A program made the position numbers and the translations under genes. This document shows, one piece after another, positions 50,117 to 59,476 of a DNA stretch of 64,000 bases; the stretch's first letter is position 1; each line of letters starts with the position of its first letter. Source of the DNA: Stappia sp. WLB 29 (GTDB lineage: Bacteria > Pseudomonadota > Alphaproteobacteria > Rhizobiales > Stappiaceae); the NCBI RefSeq assembly GCF_023507705.1, contig NZ_JALBGD010000001.1, positions 663,212-727,211 on the forward strand, read 5' to 3'. The notes below the pieces were generated by a model. The model saw only the letters and a list, made by a program, of their open reading frames with translations. It was not told where the DNA came from and ran no database searches.

Positions 50117-50869
50117 ATGAAGAAACTCGTACTGGCCGCCGCCGCGATGCTGACGCTTCTCCTGTCGCCGATGGCGCTCGCCCAGGACGCGCCGCTGCAG
50201 CGCGGCGACGTCGAGACCATCGTGCGCGAGTACCTGGTCCAGAACCCGGAAGTGATCCGCGAGGCGCTGGAGGAACTGGAGCGCCGCGAGGTCGCTGCCG
50301 CCAGCAAGGCCCGCTCCGACGCGCTGTCGAGCGTCGCCGACATCATGTTCGATTCCACCCGCCAGGTGGAGCTCGGCAACCGCGAGGGCGACGTCACGCT
50401 GGTCGAGTTCTTCGACTACAATTGCGGCTACTGCAAGCGGGCCATGGCCGACATGGAGCGACTGCTGGAAGAGGACGACAAGCTGCGCATCGTCTTGAAG
50501 GAATTCCCGGTGCTGGGCCAGGGCTCGGTCGAGGCGGCGCAGGTCGCCGTTGCGGTCAACATGATCGCGCCGGAAAAGTATCACGACTTCCACCGCGAGC
50601 TGATGGGCCTGCGCGGCCAGGCCAACAAGGCGGCGGCGCTGGCCGCGGCCGAGACCGCGGGCATCGACACGGCCAAGGTCGAGGAGACGCTGGGCAAGAG
50701 CGAGGTGAACACCACCATCGAGGAGGTCTACATGCTCGCCAACCGGCTCGGCCTGACCGGCACCCCGTCCTATGTGATCGGCGACGAGGTGGTGATGGGC
50801 GCGGTCGGCTACGACCAGCTCAAGGGCAAGATCTCGGCCATGCGCAATTGCGGCCAGGCGACCTGCTGA
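50117..50869 (+). CDS. DsbA-family disulfide protein, ScsC-like
   Basis: A 250-residue exported thioredoxin-fold protein. Signal peptide MKKLVLAAAAMLTLLLSPMALA, an N-terminal helix domain (VETIVREYLVQNPEVIREALEEL) as in ScsC trimers, then DsbA-type active site FFDYNCGYCK (Cys103, Cys106) and cis-Pro loop TGTPSYVIG. It probably isomerises or oxidises disulfides in periplasmic proteins. TTGGAG precedes the ATG. It lies 58 bases downstream of the BepA-like gene, so both may act in envelope quality control. Note that LptD here has no cysteine and is not its client. Confidence 0.9.
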   Translation: MKKLVLAAAAMLTLLLSPMALAQDAPLQRGDVETIVREYLVQNPEVIREALEELERREVAAASKARSDALSSVADIMFDSTRQVELGNREGDVTLVEFFDYNCGYCKRAMADMERLLEEDDKLRIVLKEFPVLGQGSVEAAQVAVAVNMIAPEKYHDFHRELMGLRGQANKAAALAAAETAGIDTAKVEETLGKSEVNTTIEEVYMLANRLGLTGTPSYVIGDEVVMGAVGYDQLKGKISAMRNCGQATC

Positions 50870-51060
50870 GGCCGCCGGCGACGGGCCCGCGGGGCGAGCA
50901 AAGCGGGAAGATGAGGTCTTTTCCTCATCCGCGCGAGTGCCTATAAGAGGCGGGATGTCGTGACGCGGCGCGAGGGTGCGCCGCGTTGCCCCTTGTCGGG
51001 CTTCTGGACCGGACTTTCGACACCAGCAGGTTCGCCGCCGGGACCCTTGAAGAGGATTGC

Positions 51061-51501
51061 ATGTCCGCCTCGATCTACGTCCTCAACGGACCGAACCTCA
51101 ACCGGCTCGGGACCCGGGAGCCTTCCACCTACGGAACGGCGACGCTGGCCGATATCGAGCGGCTGTGCCGCGATGTCGGCGAGGATCTCGATCTCGACAT
51201 CGAGTTCCGCCAGTCCAACCACGAGGGCGTGCTGGTCGACTGGATCCAGGAAGCGGGCGACGTCGCCCAGGGCCTGGTGATCAATCCGGCGGCCTATACC
51301 CACACCTCGGTGGCGCTTCACGACGCGATCCGGGCGGCGCAGATCCCGACCGTGGAGGTCCATCTGTCGAACGTCCATGCCCGCGAGGCATTCCGCCACC
51401 GCTCCTACGTTTCGCCGGTCGCGCTCGGCGTGATCTGCGGTTTCGGCCCGACGGGCTACCGGCTGGCGCTGGAAGCGCTGTCGACCGTCATCAGGCCATG
51501 A
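51061..51501 (+). CDS. aroQ: Type II 3-dehydroquinate dehydratase
   Basis: A 146-residue dodecameric enzyme of the shikimate pathway. Conserved [17 protein letters not shown], the catalytic Tyr in that segment, [19 protein letters not shown] and [15 protein letters not shown] are all present. The ATG at 51061 gives the family N-terminus and follows GAAGAGGATTGC. It starts the aroQ-accB-accC-aat group, typical of alphaproteobacteria. Confidence 0.97.
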   Translation: MSASIYVLNGPNLNRLGTREPSTYGTATLADIERLCRDVGEDLDLDIEFRQSNHEGVLVDWIQEAGDVAQGLVINPAAYTHTSVALHDAIRAAQIPTVEVHLSNVHAREAFRHRSYVSPVALGVICGFGPTGYRLALEALSTVIRP

Positions 51502-51554
51502 CCTGCGGGCGCATAGGCGCGCCTTAACAACCACGAAAAGATCAAGACAAGCCC

Positions 51555-52010
51555 ATGTCGGAAAAGAAAAACCAGCTCGACCAGGACCTGATTCGCCAGC
51601 TCGCGGCACTGCTCGACGAGACCAACCTGACCGAGATCGAGCTCGAGCGGGACGATTTCCGCGTCCGCGTCGCCCGTCAGGTCACCGTCGAGGCGCCGGT
51701 CTCCATCGGCCGCGCCGCCGCTCCCGTCGCCGCCGCTGCGCCCGCGCCGGTCGCCCCCGCCGAGGCCGCCAACCATCCGGGCGCCGTGACCTCGCCGATG
51801 GTCGGCACCGCCTACCGCTCGCCGGAGCCGGGCGCGCGCACCTTCGTCGAGATCGGCGACACGGTTGCCGCCGGCGATACGCTGCTGATCGTCGAAGCCA
51901 TGAAGACCATGAACCAGATCGCGGCGCCGCGCGCCGGACGGGTGACGGCGATCTTCGTCGAAGACGGCCAGCCCGTGGAGTACGGCGAGCCCCTCGTCGT
52001 CGTCGAGTGA
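51555..52010 (+). CDS. accB: Acetyl-CoA carboxylase biotin carboxyl carrier protein
   Basis: A 151-residue BCCP. N-terminal helical region, Ala/Pro-rich linker (about 55-77), then the biotinyl domain with the biotin lysine in [10 protein letters not shown] and the thumb-like [12 protein letters not shown]. It carries carboxybiotin between AccC and the carboxyltransferase in the first committed step of fatty acid synthesis. It is followed 14 bases later by accC. Confidence 0.97.
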   Translation: MSEKKNQLDQDLIRQLAALLDETNLTEIELERDDFRVRVARQVTVEAPVSIGRAAAPVAAAAPAPVAPAEAANHPGAVTSPMVGTAYRSPEPGARTFVEIGDTVAAGDTLLIVEAMKTMNQIAAPRAGRVTAIFVEDGQPVEYGEPLVVVE

Positions 52011-52024
52011 CGGGGACCGAGCCC

Positions 52025-53374
52025 ATGTTCTCCAAGATCCTGATCGCCAACCGGGGCGAGATCGCGCTGCGCGTGTTGCGCGCGTGCAAGGAGCTTGGCA
52101 TCCAGACGGTGGCCGTGCACTCGACCGCCGATGCCGATGCCATGCATGTGCGCCTTGCCGACGAGAGCGTCTGCATCGGCCCGCCGGCCGCGCGCGACAG
52201 CTACCTCAACATCCCGCAGCTGCTGGCCGCCTGCGAGATCACCGGCGCCGATGCGGTGCATCCGGGCTACGGTTTCCTGTCGGAAAACGCCCGCTTCGCC
52301 GAGATCCTGGAGGCGCACGACATCGCCTTCATCGGCCCGACGGCCGAGCACATCCGCATCATGGGCGACAAGATCGCCGCCAAGCAGACGGCGCGCGACC
52401 TCGGCATCCCGGTGGTTCCCGGCTCCGACGGCGCGGTGACGCCGAGCGACGATGCCCATGCGATCGCCCGAGAGATTGGCTATCCGGTGCTGGTCAAGGC
52501 CGCTGCCGGCGGCGGCGGACGCGGCATGAAGGTGGCCTTGAGCGAAAAGGACCTCGACACCGCGCTGTCGACGGCCCGCTCGGAAGCCAAGGCCGCCTTC
52601 GGCGACGATGCGCTCTACATGGAGAAGTATCTCGGCAAGCCGCGCCACATCGAGATCCAGGTACTGGGCGACGGCCGCGGCAACGCCATCCATCTGGGCG
52701 AGCGCGACTGCTCGCTGCAGCGCCGCCACCAGAAGGTCTGGGAGGAGGCTCCCTCCCCGGCGCTGAACGCGGCGCAGCGCAAGGAGATCGGCGAGATCGT
52801 CGCCAATGCCATGCGCAAGCTGAAATACCGCGGCGTCGGCACGATCGAGTTCCTCTACGAAGAGGGCAAGTTCTACTTCATCGAGATGAACACCCGCCTG
52901 CAGGTGGAGCATCCGGTGACGGAGATGATCACCGGCATCGACCTGGTCAACGAGCAGATCCGCATCGCCTCGGGCGCCGAGCTGACGCTGCGCCAGGAGG
53001 ACGTGCTGTTCGAGGGCCACGCCATCGAATGCCGCATCAACGCCGAGAACCCGCGCACCTTCGCGCCCTCGCCCGGCCAGATCAGCTACTACCACCCGCC
53101 GGGGGGGCTGGGCGTGCGCGTCGATTCCGGCGTCTATCAGGGCTACCGGATCCCTCCGCATTACGACAGCCTGATCGGCAAGCTGATCGTGCACGGCCGC
53201 AACCGGGTGGAATGCATGATGCGGCTGCGGCGCTGCCTCGACGAGTTCGTCGTCGACGGCATCCAGTCGACGATCCCGCTGTTCCGCGACCTGGTGGACA
53301 ACCAGGACATCGCCAACGGCATGTACGACATCCACTGGCTCGAGAAGTATCTCGCCGCCAAGTCGGACGACTGA
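52025..53374 (+). CDS. accC: Acetyl-CoA carboxylase biotin carboxylase subunit
   Basis: A 449-residue ATP-grasp enzyme carboxylating biotin on AccB. FSKILIANRGEIALRVLRACKELGI at the start, the glycine loop AAAGGGGRGMK, ERDCSLQRRHQK and the EMNTRLQVEHPVTE catalytic block are intact. Length is normal. A GTG six codons upstream is in frame, but the ATG at 52025 matches the family. It is in an operon with accB and probably aat. Confidence 0.97.
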   Translation: MFSKILIANRGEIALRVLRACKELGIQTVAVHSTADADAMHVRLADESVCIGPPAARDSYLNIPQLLAACEITGADAVHPGYGFLSENARFAEILEAHDIAFIGPTAEHIRIMGDKIAAKQTARDLGIPVVPGSDGAVTPSDDAHAIAREIGYPVLVKAAAGGGGRGMKVALSEKDLDTALSTARSEAKAAFGDDALYMEKYLGKPRHIEIQVLGDGRGNAIHLGERDCSLQRRHQKVWEEAPSPALNAAQRKEIGEIVANAMRKLKYRGVGTIEFLYEEGKFYFIEMNTRLQVEHPVTEMITGIDLVNEQIRIASGAELTLRQEDVLFEGHAIECRINAENPRTFAPSPGQISYYHPPGGLGVRVDSGVYQGYRIPPHYDSLIGKLIVHGRNRVECMMRLRRCLDEFVVDGIQSTIPLFRDLVDNQDIANGMYDIHWLEKYLAAKSDD

Positions 53375-53455
53375 CGGGACGGACGGCGCCGCCAGCCGGC
53401 GCCGCCCCCCCAACGTATGCGGGCGCCCGCCTCGGGCATCCCAGGAAAGGCAGCC

Positions 53456-54145
<690 letters not shown>

Positions 54146-54150
54146 GACCC

Positions 54151-54801
54151 CTAAAACTCCAGGCCGAGCAGCCGCGCGACCTCCTCGGCCAGCAGGCGCG
54201 TCTCGTCCGCACCCTTGCCGCGCGCCTCCGTCTCCAGGATCGTCAGCCCCTCGCCCATCGAGGCGGCAAAGGCCGTGCGGTTGCCGAGCCGGGCGGAGGC
54301 GACGGTGAAGCCGTTCTCGCCGATCAGGCCCATCACTTCGGAGGTCAGCGCGGCGCGCGGCGGAACGCGGTTCAGCACGACGAGCGTGCCGGTGCCCTCG
54401 CGCCGAGCGATGTCGACCGTCTGGCCGGTGGCCCACAGGTCGACCTGGGTCGGCTGCATCGGCACCAGGACGAGGTCGGCGGCCTCGATGGCCGGGCGCA
54501 CGTCGGAATCGGTCTTGGGCGGCGTGTCGAGGATGACGAGGCCGTGGTCGCGGGCGAGCGAGCGGGCCTCGCGCCGGGCGCCCCAGCCGCTGGAGGTGCG
54601 GAAGGTCAGCCCGGTCGCCCCGTCGCCGAGCGCCTCCTCGCGGGTCTCGTACCAGGTGCCGAGCGAACCTTGCGGGTCGATGTCGACCACGGCGACCGGA
54701 AAGGCGCCGCGCGCGGCCAGCGCCACCGCCAGATGCGCCGCCAGCGTCGTCTTGCCCGAGCCGCCCTTTTGCTGCGCGACCGAAATGATACGCCCTGTCA
54801 T
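54151..54801 (-). CDS. Orphan ParA/MinD-like ATPase
   Basis: A 216-residue ParA-family ATPase with deviant Walker A QQKGGSGKTT near the N-terminus, DIDPQGSLGTWY, Walker B-like LVILDTPPKTD and the C-terminal helices expected for a short ParA. There is no ParB or centromere-like gene beside it, so it is an orphan that may position a cellular cargo or complex, not segregate DNA. Start ATG at 54801 is directly supported. It is convergent with aat and divergent from the FAH gene. Confidence 0.85.
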   Translation of the reverse strand: MTGRIISVAQQKGGSGKTTLAAHLAVALAARGAFPVAVVDIDPQGSLGTWYETREEALGDGATGLTFRTSSGWGARREARSLARDHGLVILDTPPKTDSDVRPAIEAADLVLVPMQPTQVDLWATGQTVDIARREGTGTLVVLNRVPPRAALTSEVMGLIGENGFTVASARLGNRTAFAASMGEGLTILETEARGKGADETRLLAEEVARLLGLEF

Positions 54802-54997
54802 CGACTGCTCCCGTAGGTTCCGTTCCCGCTATTGTTGCATTGCAAAAAATCAAAGACAATCGCCATCATGGCAGCCGCCGGGCGAGGCATGCGCAAGCGC
54901 CGCCCCCTCTCCCGCCCCTCTGGACCGGGCAAGGCCGAGGGCGTAAACAAAGGGCCCGCCGGCCGTCCCGAACCGTTCCATCCGCAGGAGATTTTCC

Positions 54998-55705
54998 GTG
55001 ACCGACTATGTGATTGCGCCTCCTGCCGCGGCCGATGTCGCCGTCGAGGGAACGGATGCGCGCTTCCCCATCCGCCGGGTCTTCTGCGTCGGGCGCAACT
55101 ATGCCGCCCATGCCCGCGAGATGGGCAAGGACCCGGACCGGGAGCCGCCCTTCTTCTTCACCAAGCCGGCGGACGCGGTGTGCGATGCGGGCGGCACCAT
55201 CCCCTATCCGCCGCTGACGCAGGACCTGCATCACGAGGTGGAGCTGGTGGTCGCCATCGGCCGCGGCGGGCGCGACATCGCGCCGGAGAACGCGGAAAGC
55301 CACATCTGGGGCTACGGCATCGGCATCGACCTGACGCGCCGCGACCTGCAGCAGCAGGCCAAGGACCTCGGCCGCCCCTGGGACTGGGGCAAGGCCTTCG
55401 ACCGGTCCGCCCCCTGTTCGCCGCTGGTGCCGGCCAGCCGCATCGGCCACCCGAAGAGCGGGCGCATCTCGCTGTCGGTGAACGGCGAGATCCGCCAGCA
55501 GGGCGACCTTGCCGACCAGATCTGGCCGGTCGCCGACATCGTCGCGATCTGCAGCGCCTCGGTGGAGCTGAGGCCGGGCGACCTGATCTTCACCGGAACG
55601 CCGGCCGGCGTTGCCGCGCTGAAGCCGGGCGACCGGCTGGAGGGCGAGATCGAGGGCGTGGCGCAGCTTCGCCTGACCATCGGCGCGCCGCAGGACCGGG
55701 GCTGA
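54998..55705 (+). CDS. Fumarylacetoacetate hydrolase family protein
   Basis: A 235-residue FAH-fold enzyme that cleaves C-C bonds in beta-diketo acids; related enzymes include fumarylpyruvate hydrolase and oxaloacetate decarboxylase-type FAHD1. The core FCVGRNYAAHAREMG, metal ligands Glu in HHEVELVVAIG and Asp in YGIGIDLTRRDLQ, and the end RPGDLIFTGTPAGVAALKPGD are typical. Starts at GTG with GGAG seven bases before it. Substrate is not certain. The PlsC gene begins three bases after the stop, a tight pairing without an obvious metabolic link. Confidence 0.9.
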   Translation: MTDYVIAPPAAADVAVEGTDARFPIRRVFCVGRNYAAHAREMGKDPDREPPFFFTKPADAVCDAGGTIPYPPLTQDLHHEVELVVAIGRGGRDIAPENAESHIWGYGIGIDLTRRDLQQQAKDLGRPWDWGKAFDRSAPCSPLVPASRIGHPKSGRISLSVNGEIRQQGDLADQIWPVADIVAICSASVELRPGDLIFTGTPAGVAALKPGDRLEGEIEGVAQLRLTIGAPQDRG

Positions 55706-55708
55706 TCC

Positions 55709-56494
55709 ATGGCCGCAGACGGCGCACCGATGCCCGCCGGGGCCGACTGGAGGCCACCGCGCGCGAGCGCGCTCGTGGTGCTGCGCTCGCTGGTCTTCCA
55801 GGGGCTGGTGATCGCATCCCTTGTGCTGCTGCTGCCGGCCGTCGTGCTGATGGTGCTTCCACGGGCGGTGACGCGGACGGCGGCACGGATCGTGGTTCGT
55901 TTCTGGCTCGCCCTGCTGCGGCTGACCGTCGGGCTTGCTTACGAGGTGCGCGGGCGCGAGCACCTGCCGGACGGGCCGTGCCTGATCGCCGCCAAGCACC
56001 AGTCGGCGTTCGAGACGCTGGCGCTGCAGGTGATCCTGAAGGATCCCGCCTTCGTGCTGAAGCGCGAACTGACGCTGATCCCGGTCGCCGGATGGGGCAT
56101 GTGGCGGCTCGGCCATATCGCCATCGACCGGAACGCGGGCGCCAGCGCCCTGATGAGCCTGATCCGCCAGGCGAAGCAGCGGGTCGCGGACGACCGGCAG
56201 GTGGTGATCTTTCCCGAAGGAACGCGCAGCACGCCGCTGTCCGCCCCGACCTATCGTCCCGGCGTTGCTGCGCTCTACCGGGCGCTGCAGGTGCCGTGCG
56301 TGCCGGTGGCGCTGAATTCCGGCGTGTTCTGGCCGCGCAACAGCGCGTGGAAGTTTCCCGGCCGCATCATCATCGAGTTCCTGCCGGCGATCCCGGCCGG
56401 GCTGGCGTCCGGCCCGTTCATGGAGCGGCTGGAACAGCAGGTGGAAGAGCGCACCGAGGCGCTGATCGTCGAGGCGGACCGGCCGGCCGGCTAA
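55709..56494 (+). CDS. 1-acyl-sn-glycerol-3-phosphate acyltransferase (PlsC family)
   Basis: A 261-residue membrane-associated acyltransferase adding the second acyl chain to make phosphatidic acid, or a related lipid acylation. One membrane helix at about 30-50. The HX4D motif is present as KHQSAFE, with His97 and Glu102 where Asp is usual; the phosphate-binding FPEGTRS and the VPVALNSG block are intact. The D-to-E change is conservative but lies in the catalytic dyad. It may be the housekeeping PlsC or a specialised acyltransferase tied to the acyl-elongation genes 1 kb downstream. Confidence 0.85.
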   Translation: MAADGAPMPAGADWRPPRASALVVLRSLVFQGLVIASLVLLLPAVVLMVLPRAVTRTAARIVVRFWLALLRLTVGLAYEVRGREHLPDGPCLIAAKHQSAFETLALQVILKDPAFVLKRELTLIPVAGWGMWRLGHIAIDRNAGASALMSLIRQAKQRVADDRQVVIFPEGTRSTPLSAPTYRPGVAALYRALQVPCVPVALNSGVFWPRNSAWKFPGRIIIEFLPAIPAGLASGPFMERLEQQVEERTEALIVEADRPAG

Positions 56495-56504
56495 CGACCG
56501 GATA

Positions 56505-57347
56505 TCAGGCGGCTGCGGCAGCGCCCTCCAGGCGCCAGGTGCCCGAGGCGGCAAGATTGCGCGCGATGCGATAGACCTCCGGTGCGTAGAGCATCACCTG
56601 GACGATATAGGCCGAGATCGTGACGATCTCCTGCACCGTGTAGATGTAGTAGATCGTGTATTCGGTGACCGGCAGGTCCAGCCCCTTGACCAGGAACAGC
56701 ACCACGTAGATCCCGGCAAGGCCTGCGGTGGCGAAGGCAAGGGTGCGGCGCAGGCGCGTGTAGCGCGAGCCGAGACGAAGATAGCTCGGCCGACCCGTGT
56801 CCGGCAGGCGCAGCAGCCGCGTGGTGATGATCCCGCTCATCAGGATCGACAGCGCCTGGAACACGAAGAACAGGTAGCTGCCGAGCATGTGCAGGTCGTG
56901 GTCGTGGCGGAAGGTGACCTGGGTGCAGATGACCATGCCCGAGGTGCCCAGAACCTGCATCACCAGGAACACCGCCATCATCCGCCGCAGGCCGGCCGCG
57001 ACCTTCGGCAGGTGGCCGGCGCGCGCCGAGATCGCCCCGTAGAAGGCGTAGGAGATCGGCAGGATCGCCAGCGCGATGACGACGGCAACGCCGAGGATCG
57101 CCGCCGCGAAGGGATCGCCGATATAGGGATCGGTGATCGCCCGGCTGACCGTCGGCGCGCTGTGCTGGATGTAGTCGGGATGGCGCTCGTAGAAGGTCCA
57201 GCGGGCCCAGACCATCATGTAGATGGCGGAAGCGGGCACCAGGACCACCGGCAGGCTGGCGGCAAGACCCACGAGGCGGGCAAGGAACGGCGCCCTGTCG
57301 CGGGCCGGCGTGCCGCCGTCCGTGGCCGTGTGCGAAGACTGTCTCAT
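56505..57347 (-). CDS. Six-helix membrane protein, possibly Frag1/DRAM/Sfk1-like
   Basis: A 280-residue protein with about six membrane helices and short loops. After helix 1 comes HPDYIQHSAPTVSRAITDPYIGDPF, recalling the extracytoplasmic PTIS-type loop of Frag1/DRAM/Sfk1 proteins, then helices around residues 75-100, 115-135, 155-175, 205-225 and 235-255. The function in bacteria is unknown. Start at 57347 has an AGG run. It is divergent from the ACP gene of the elongation cluster, sharing the 233-base gap with it. Confidence 0.65.
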   Translation of the reverse strand: MRQSSHTATDGGTPARDRAPFLARLVGLAASLPVVLVPASAIYMMVWARWTFYERHPDYIQHSAPTVSRAITDPYIGDPFAAAILGVAVVIALAILPISYAFYGAISARAGHLPKVAAGLRRMMAVFLVMQVLGTSGMVICTQVTFRHDHDLHMLGSYLFFVFQALSILMSGIITTRLLRLPDTGRPSYLRLGSRYTRLRRTLAFATAGLAGIYVVLFLVKGLDLPVTEYTIYYIYTVQEIVTISAYIVQVMLYAPEVYRIARNLAASGTWRLEGAAAAA

Positions 57348-57580
57348 GCGCGCCTGCCGTCTTGCCCTGTTGCCTCCCCTTGCGTCGCAGCGGCCGCCGC
57401 GACCCGAGGGCAGGACGTGAATAGTGGAGCCCTTGCCCGTCCGCAAGCCGCACAAGACGTGGAAACGCCGGAACAGCCTCAGTATTAGTTCCGATTCCGG
57501 AGCGACTTGATGCTGGAACAGAACCGGCTTAACCCTTATGACATTCATAAAACGCTGAAAACTGCAGGTACGGGGCTGAC

Positions 57581-57853
57581 ATGGGACTGACGGCAGAGGG
57601 GATGGATGCCGCAACGATCGAGCGGCTGCTCGATCTCGTCGCCAAGGAGGGCATGGTCGAGCGCGAGAAGCTGTCCGCCGATGCCACATTCGAGGATCTC
57701 GGCATCCAGTCGGCCGACATGGTGGTCATCCTGATGGCGGTCGAGGAAGAATTCGGCGTCTACATTCCCGTCGACGGCGATCTGGCCGAGGCCCGAACGC
57801 TGGGCGATTTCCTGCAAGTGCTCGCAGCACGAATGAAAGAAGGCGCCGAGTGA
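57581..57853 (+). CDS. Specialised acyl carrier protein
   Basis: A 90-residue ACP with the four-helix plan. The phosphopantetheine serine is Ser44 in DLGIQSADMV: the usual DSL is QSA, so the helix II contact surface differs from housekeeping AcpP, while AVEEEFGVYIPVDGD keeps helix III. It is not AcpXL, which is longer at its C-terminus. The stop overlaps the next gene by GTGA, tying it to the ketosynthase. It should carry a growing acyl chain for the downstream enzymes. Confidence 0.85.
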   Translation: MGLTAEGMDAATIERLLDLVAKEGMVEREKLSADATFEDLGIQSADMVVILMAVEEEFGVYIPVDGDLAEARTLGDFLQVLAARMKEGAE

Positions 57854-59067
57854 CCAGCGCAAACCGGCGCGTCGTCATCACTGGAATGGGAGCAATCACG
57901 GCGGCCGGCCTTGGCGTGCAGGCTCTGTGGAAGGCTGCGCGCGACGGGCGCAGCGGCGTCGACGAACTGCGCTTTGCGCGCTATCCGCGCCAGCGCGTCT
58001 CCCGCTCCGCCCATATCACCGGCTTCGAGCCCTCGGCGCATCTCAGCGAGCAGGAGCTCAAGACCACCGACCGATTCGCCCAGCTGGCGCTGGTGGCCGC
58101 CGAAGAAGCGCTGCGGCAGGCCGGCATCGATACGCGAGGCCCGCTGGGCGCGCGCTGCGGGACGATCATCGGATCGGGCATCGGCGGCGCCTGGACCTCC
58201 GACGACGGCCACTACAATTTCTACGTCCACGACGCCCGGCCCGACCTTCTGGCCATCGCCAAGGTGATGCCGAACGCCGCCGCCTCGCAGATCAGCATCC
58301 GCTACGGCGCGCGCGGCCCTTCGCTCGCCATTTCCAGCGCCTGCGCCTCCGGCACCCAGTCGGTCGGCTACGGCCTGCAGATGATCCGCGCCGGGCTCGC
58401 CGACACGATGCTGGTCGGCGGCAGCGAGGCGCTGCTGACGCCGGCGAGCTTCCGCGCCTGGGAGGCCATGCGGGTGATGGCGCCGGAGGCCTGCCGTCCG
58501 TTCTCCGACAAGCGCAACGGCATGGTGCTCGGCGAAGGCGCCGCGGTGCTGGTGATCGAGGAGCTGGACCACGCCTTGAGGCGCGGGGCGACACCGCTTG
58601 CCGAACTCGCCGGCTACGGCACCACCAGCGATGCGGCGGACCTGCTGCGCCCGACCGTCGAGGGTCCGGCCGCGGCCATGGCCGGCGCGCTGGCCGATGC
58701 CGGCCTTGCACCGCACGAGATCGGCTATGTGAACGCTCACGGCACCGGGACGGTGCTGAACGACATCGCCGAAAGCGAGGCGCTGCGTCAGATCTTCGGC
58801 GCGCATGTGGAGGGGCTCGCGGTCTCCTCGACCAAGCCGATCCACGGCCATGCGCTGGGAGCGGCCGGCGCCATCGAGCTGGTGATCACCGTCGAAGCGC
58901 TGCGCGAGAACATCGCCCCGCCGACCATCAACTGGCTGGGACCCGACCCGAAATGCCTTGCCGATCCGGTGCCGAACACCGCGCAGGCGCGGCAGATCGA
59001 TGCGGCGCTCAGCAATTCCTTCGCCTTCGGCGGCATCAACGCGACCGTCGCGATCCGGAAGGTCTAA
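57850..59067 (+). CDS. Beta-ketoacyl-ACP synthase of the elongation cassette
   Basis: A 405-residue KAS I/II-type condensing enzyme. Catalytic residues are all present: Cys165 (SSACASGTQ), His297 (NAHGTG), Lys329 and His334 (SSTKPIHGHALGAAGA). It is clearly related to FabF but diverged from the copy at 23.2 kb (for example ISSACASG versus VTACSTG, and a different N-terminal region), consistent with a secondary role. It starts at GTG overlapping the ACP stop, giving translational coupling. It would elongate an acyl chain on the neighbouring ACP. Confidence 0.9.
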   Translation: MTSANRRVVITGMGAITAAGLGVQALWKAARDGRSGVDELRFARYPRQRVSRSAHITGFEPSAHLSEQELKTTDRFAQLALVAAEEALRQAGIDTRGPLGARCGTIIGSGIGGAWTSDDGHYNFYVHDARPDLLAIAKVMPNAAASQISIRYGARGPSLAISSACASGTQSVGYGLQMIRAGLADTMLVGGSEALLTPASFRAWEAMRVMAPEACRPFSDKRNGMVLGEGAAVLVIEELDHALRRGATPLAELAGYGTTSDAADLLRPTVEGPAAAMAGALADAGLAPHEIGYVNAHGTGTVLNDIAESEALRQIFGAHVEGLAVSSTKPIHGHALGAAGAIELVITVEALRENIAPPTINWLGPDPKCLADPVPNTAQARQIDAALSNSFAFGGINATVAIRKV

Positions 59068-59071
59068 GACG

Positions 59072-59476
59072 GTGAGCGAGGCGCAATGGACCGAGATCGC
59101 CGCCCTCGACCTGTCGACGGCGCGCGCGCAGGTCAGGGCCTTCGCCGCGGCGCTCGGCGCCCCTGAAGAGCCGGTGCCGGCGACCTTCGCCTTCACCGTC
59201 TTCTCCCACCCGAGCGTCATGGAAACGCTGGCTCGGCTTGCCGGCGAGCGCTCCGCCGTGCTGGTCCACCAGGCGCAGGACTTCGTCTATAGCGGCGAGT
59301 TGGAGGCGGACCGGCACTACACCGTCCTCGTCGACTGGAAGAGCCATGAGGAGCGCGCCGACCGGCTGACCCTGCGCGGACGGGTGCAGGACCTGCAAGG
59401 CACGGCGGGCGGCACGCCCCTGCAGGAGTTCCGCGCCGAGATCGTGCTGTTCGAGAACCGCGAGAGCGCGCCATGA
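59072..59476 (+). CDS. FAS1-like/HadA-type non-catalytic hot-dog dehydratase subunit
   Basis: A 134-residue hot-dog-fold protein. The segment VLVHQAQDFVYSGELEADRHYTVLVDW matches the N-terminal half of FAS1-type dehydratases (the F-x-Y-x-x-P-L-x-x-G-D pattern), and the end LQEFRAEIVLFENRE is also typical. The catalytic D-x4-H is absent, as in mycobacterial HadA/HadC. It starts at GTG five bases after the ketosynthase stop and overlaps the MaoC gene by ATGA, so it should form a heterodimer with that product. Confidence 0.75.
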   Translation: MSEAQWTEIAALDLSTARAQVRAFAAALGAPEEPVPATFAFTVFSHPSVMETLARLAGERSAVLVHQAQDFVYSGELEADRHYTVLVDWKSHEERADRLTLRGRVQDLQGTAGGTPLQEFRAEIVLFENRESAP

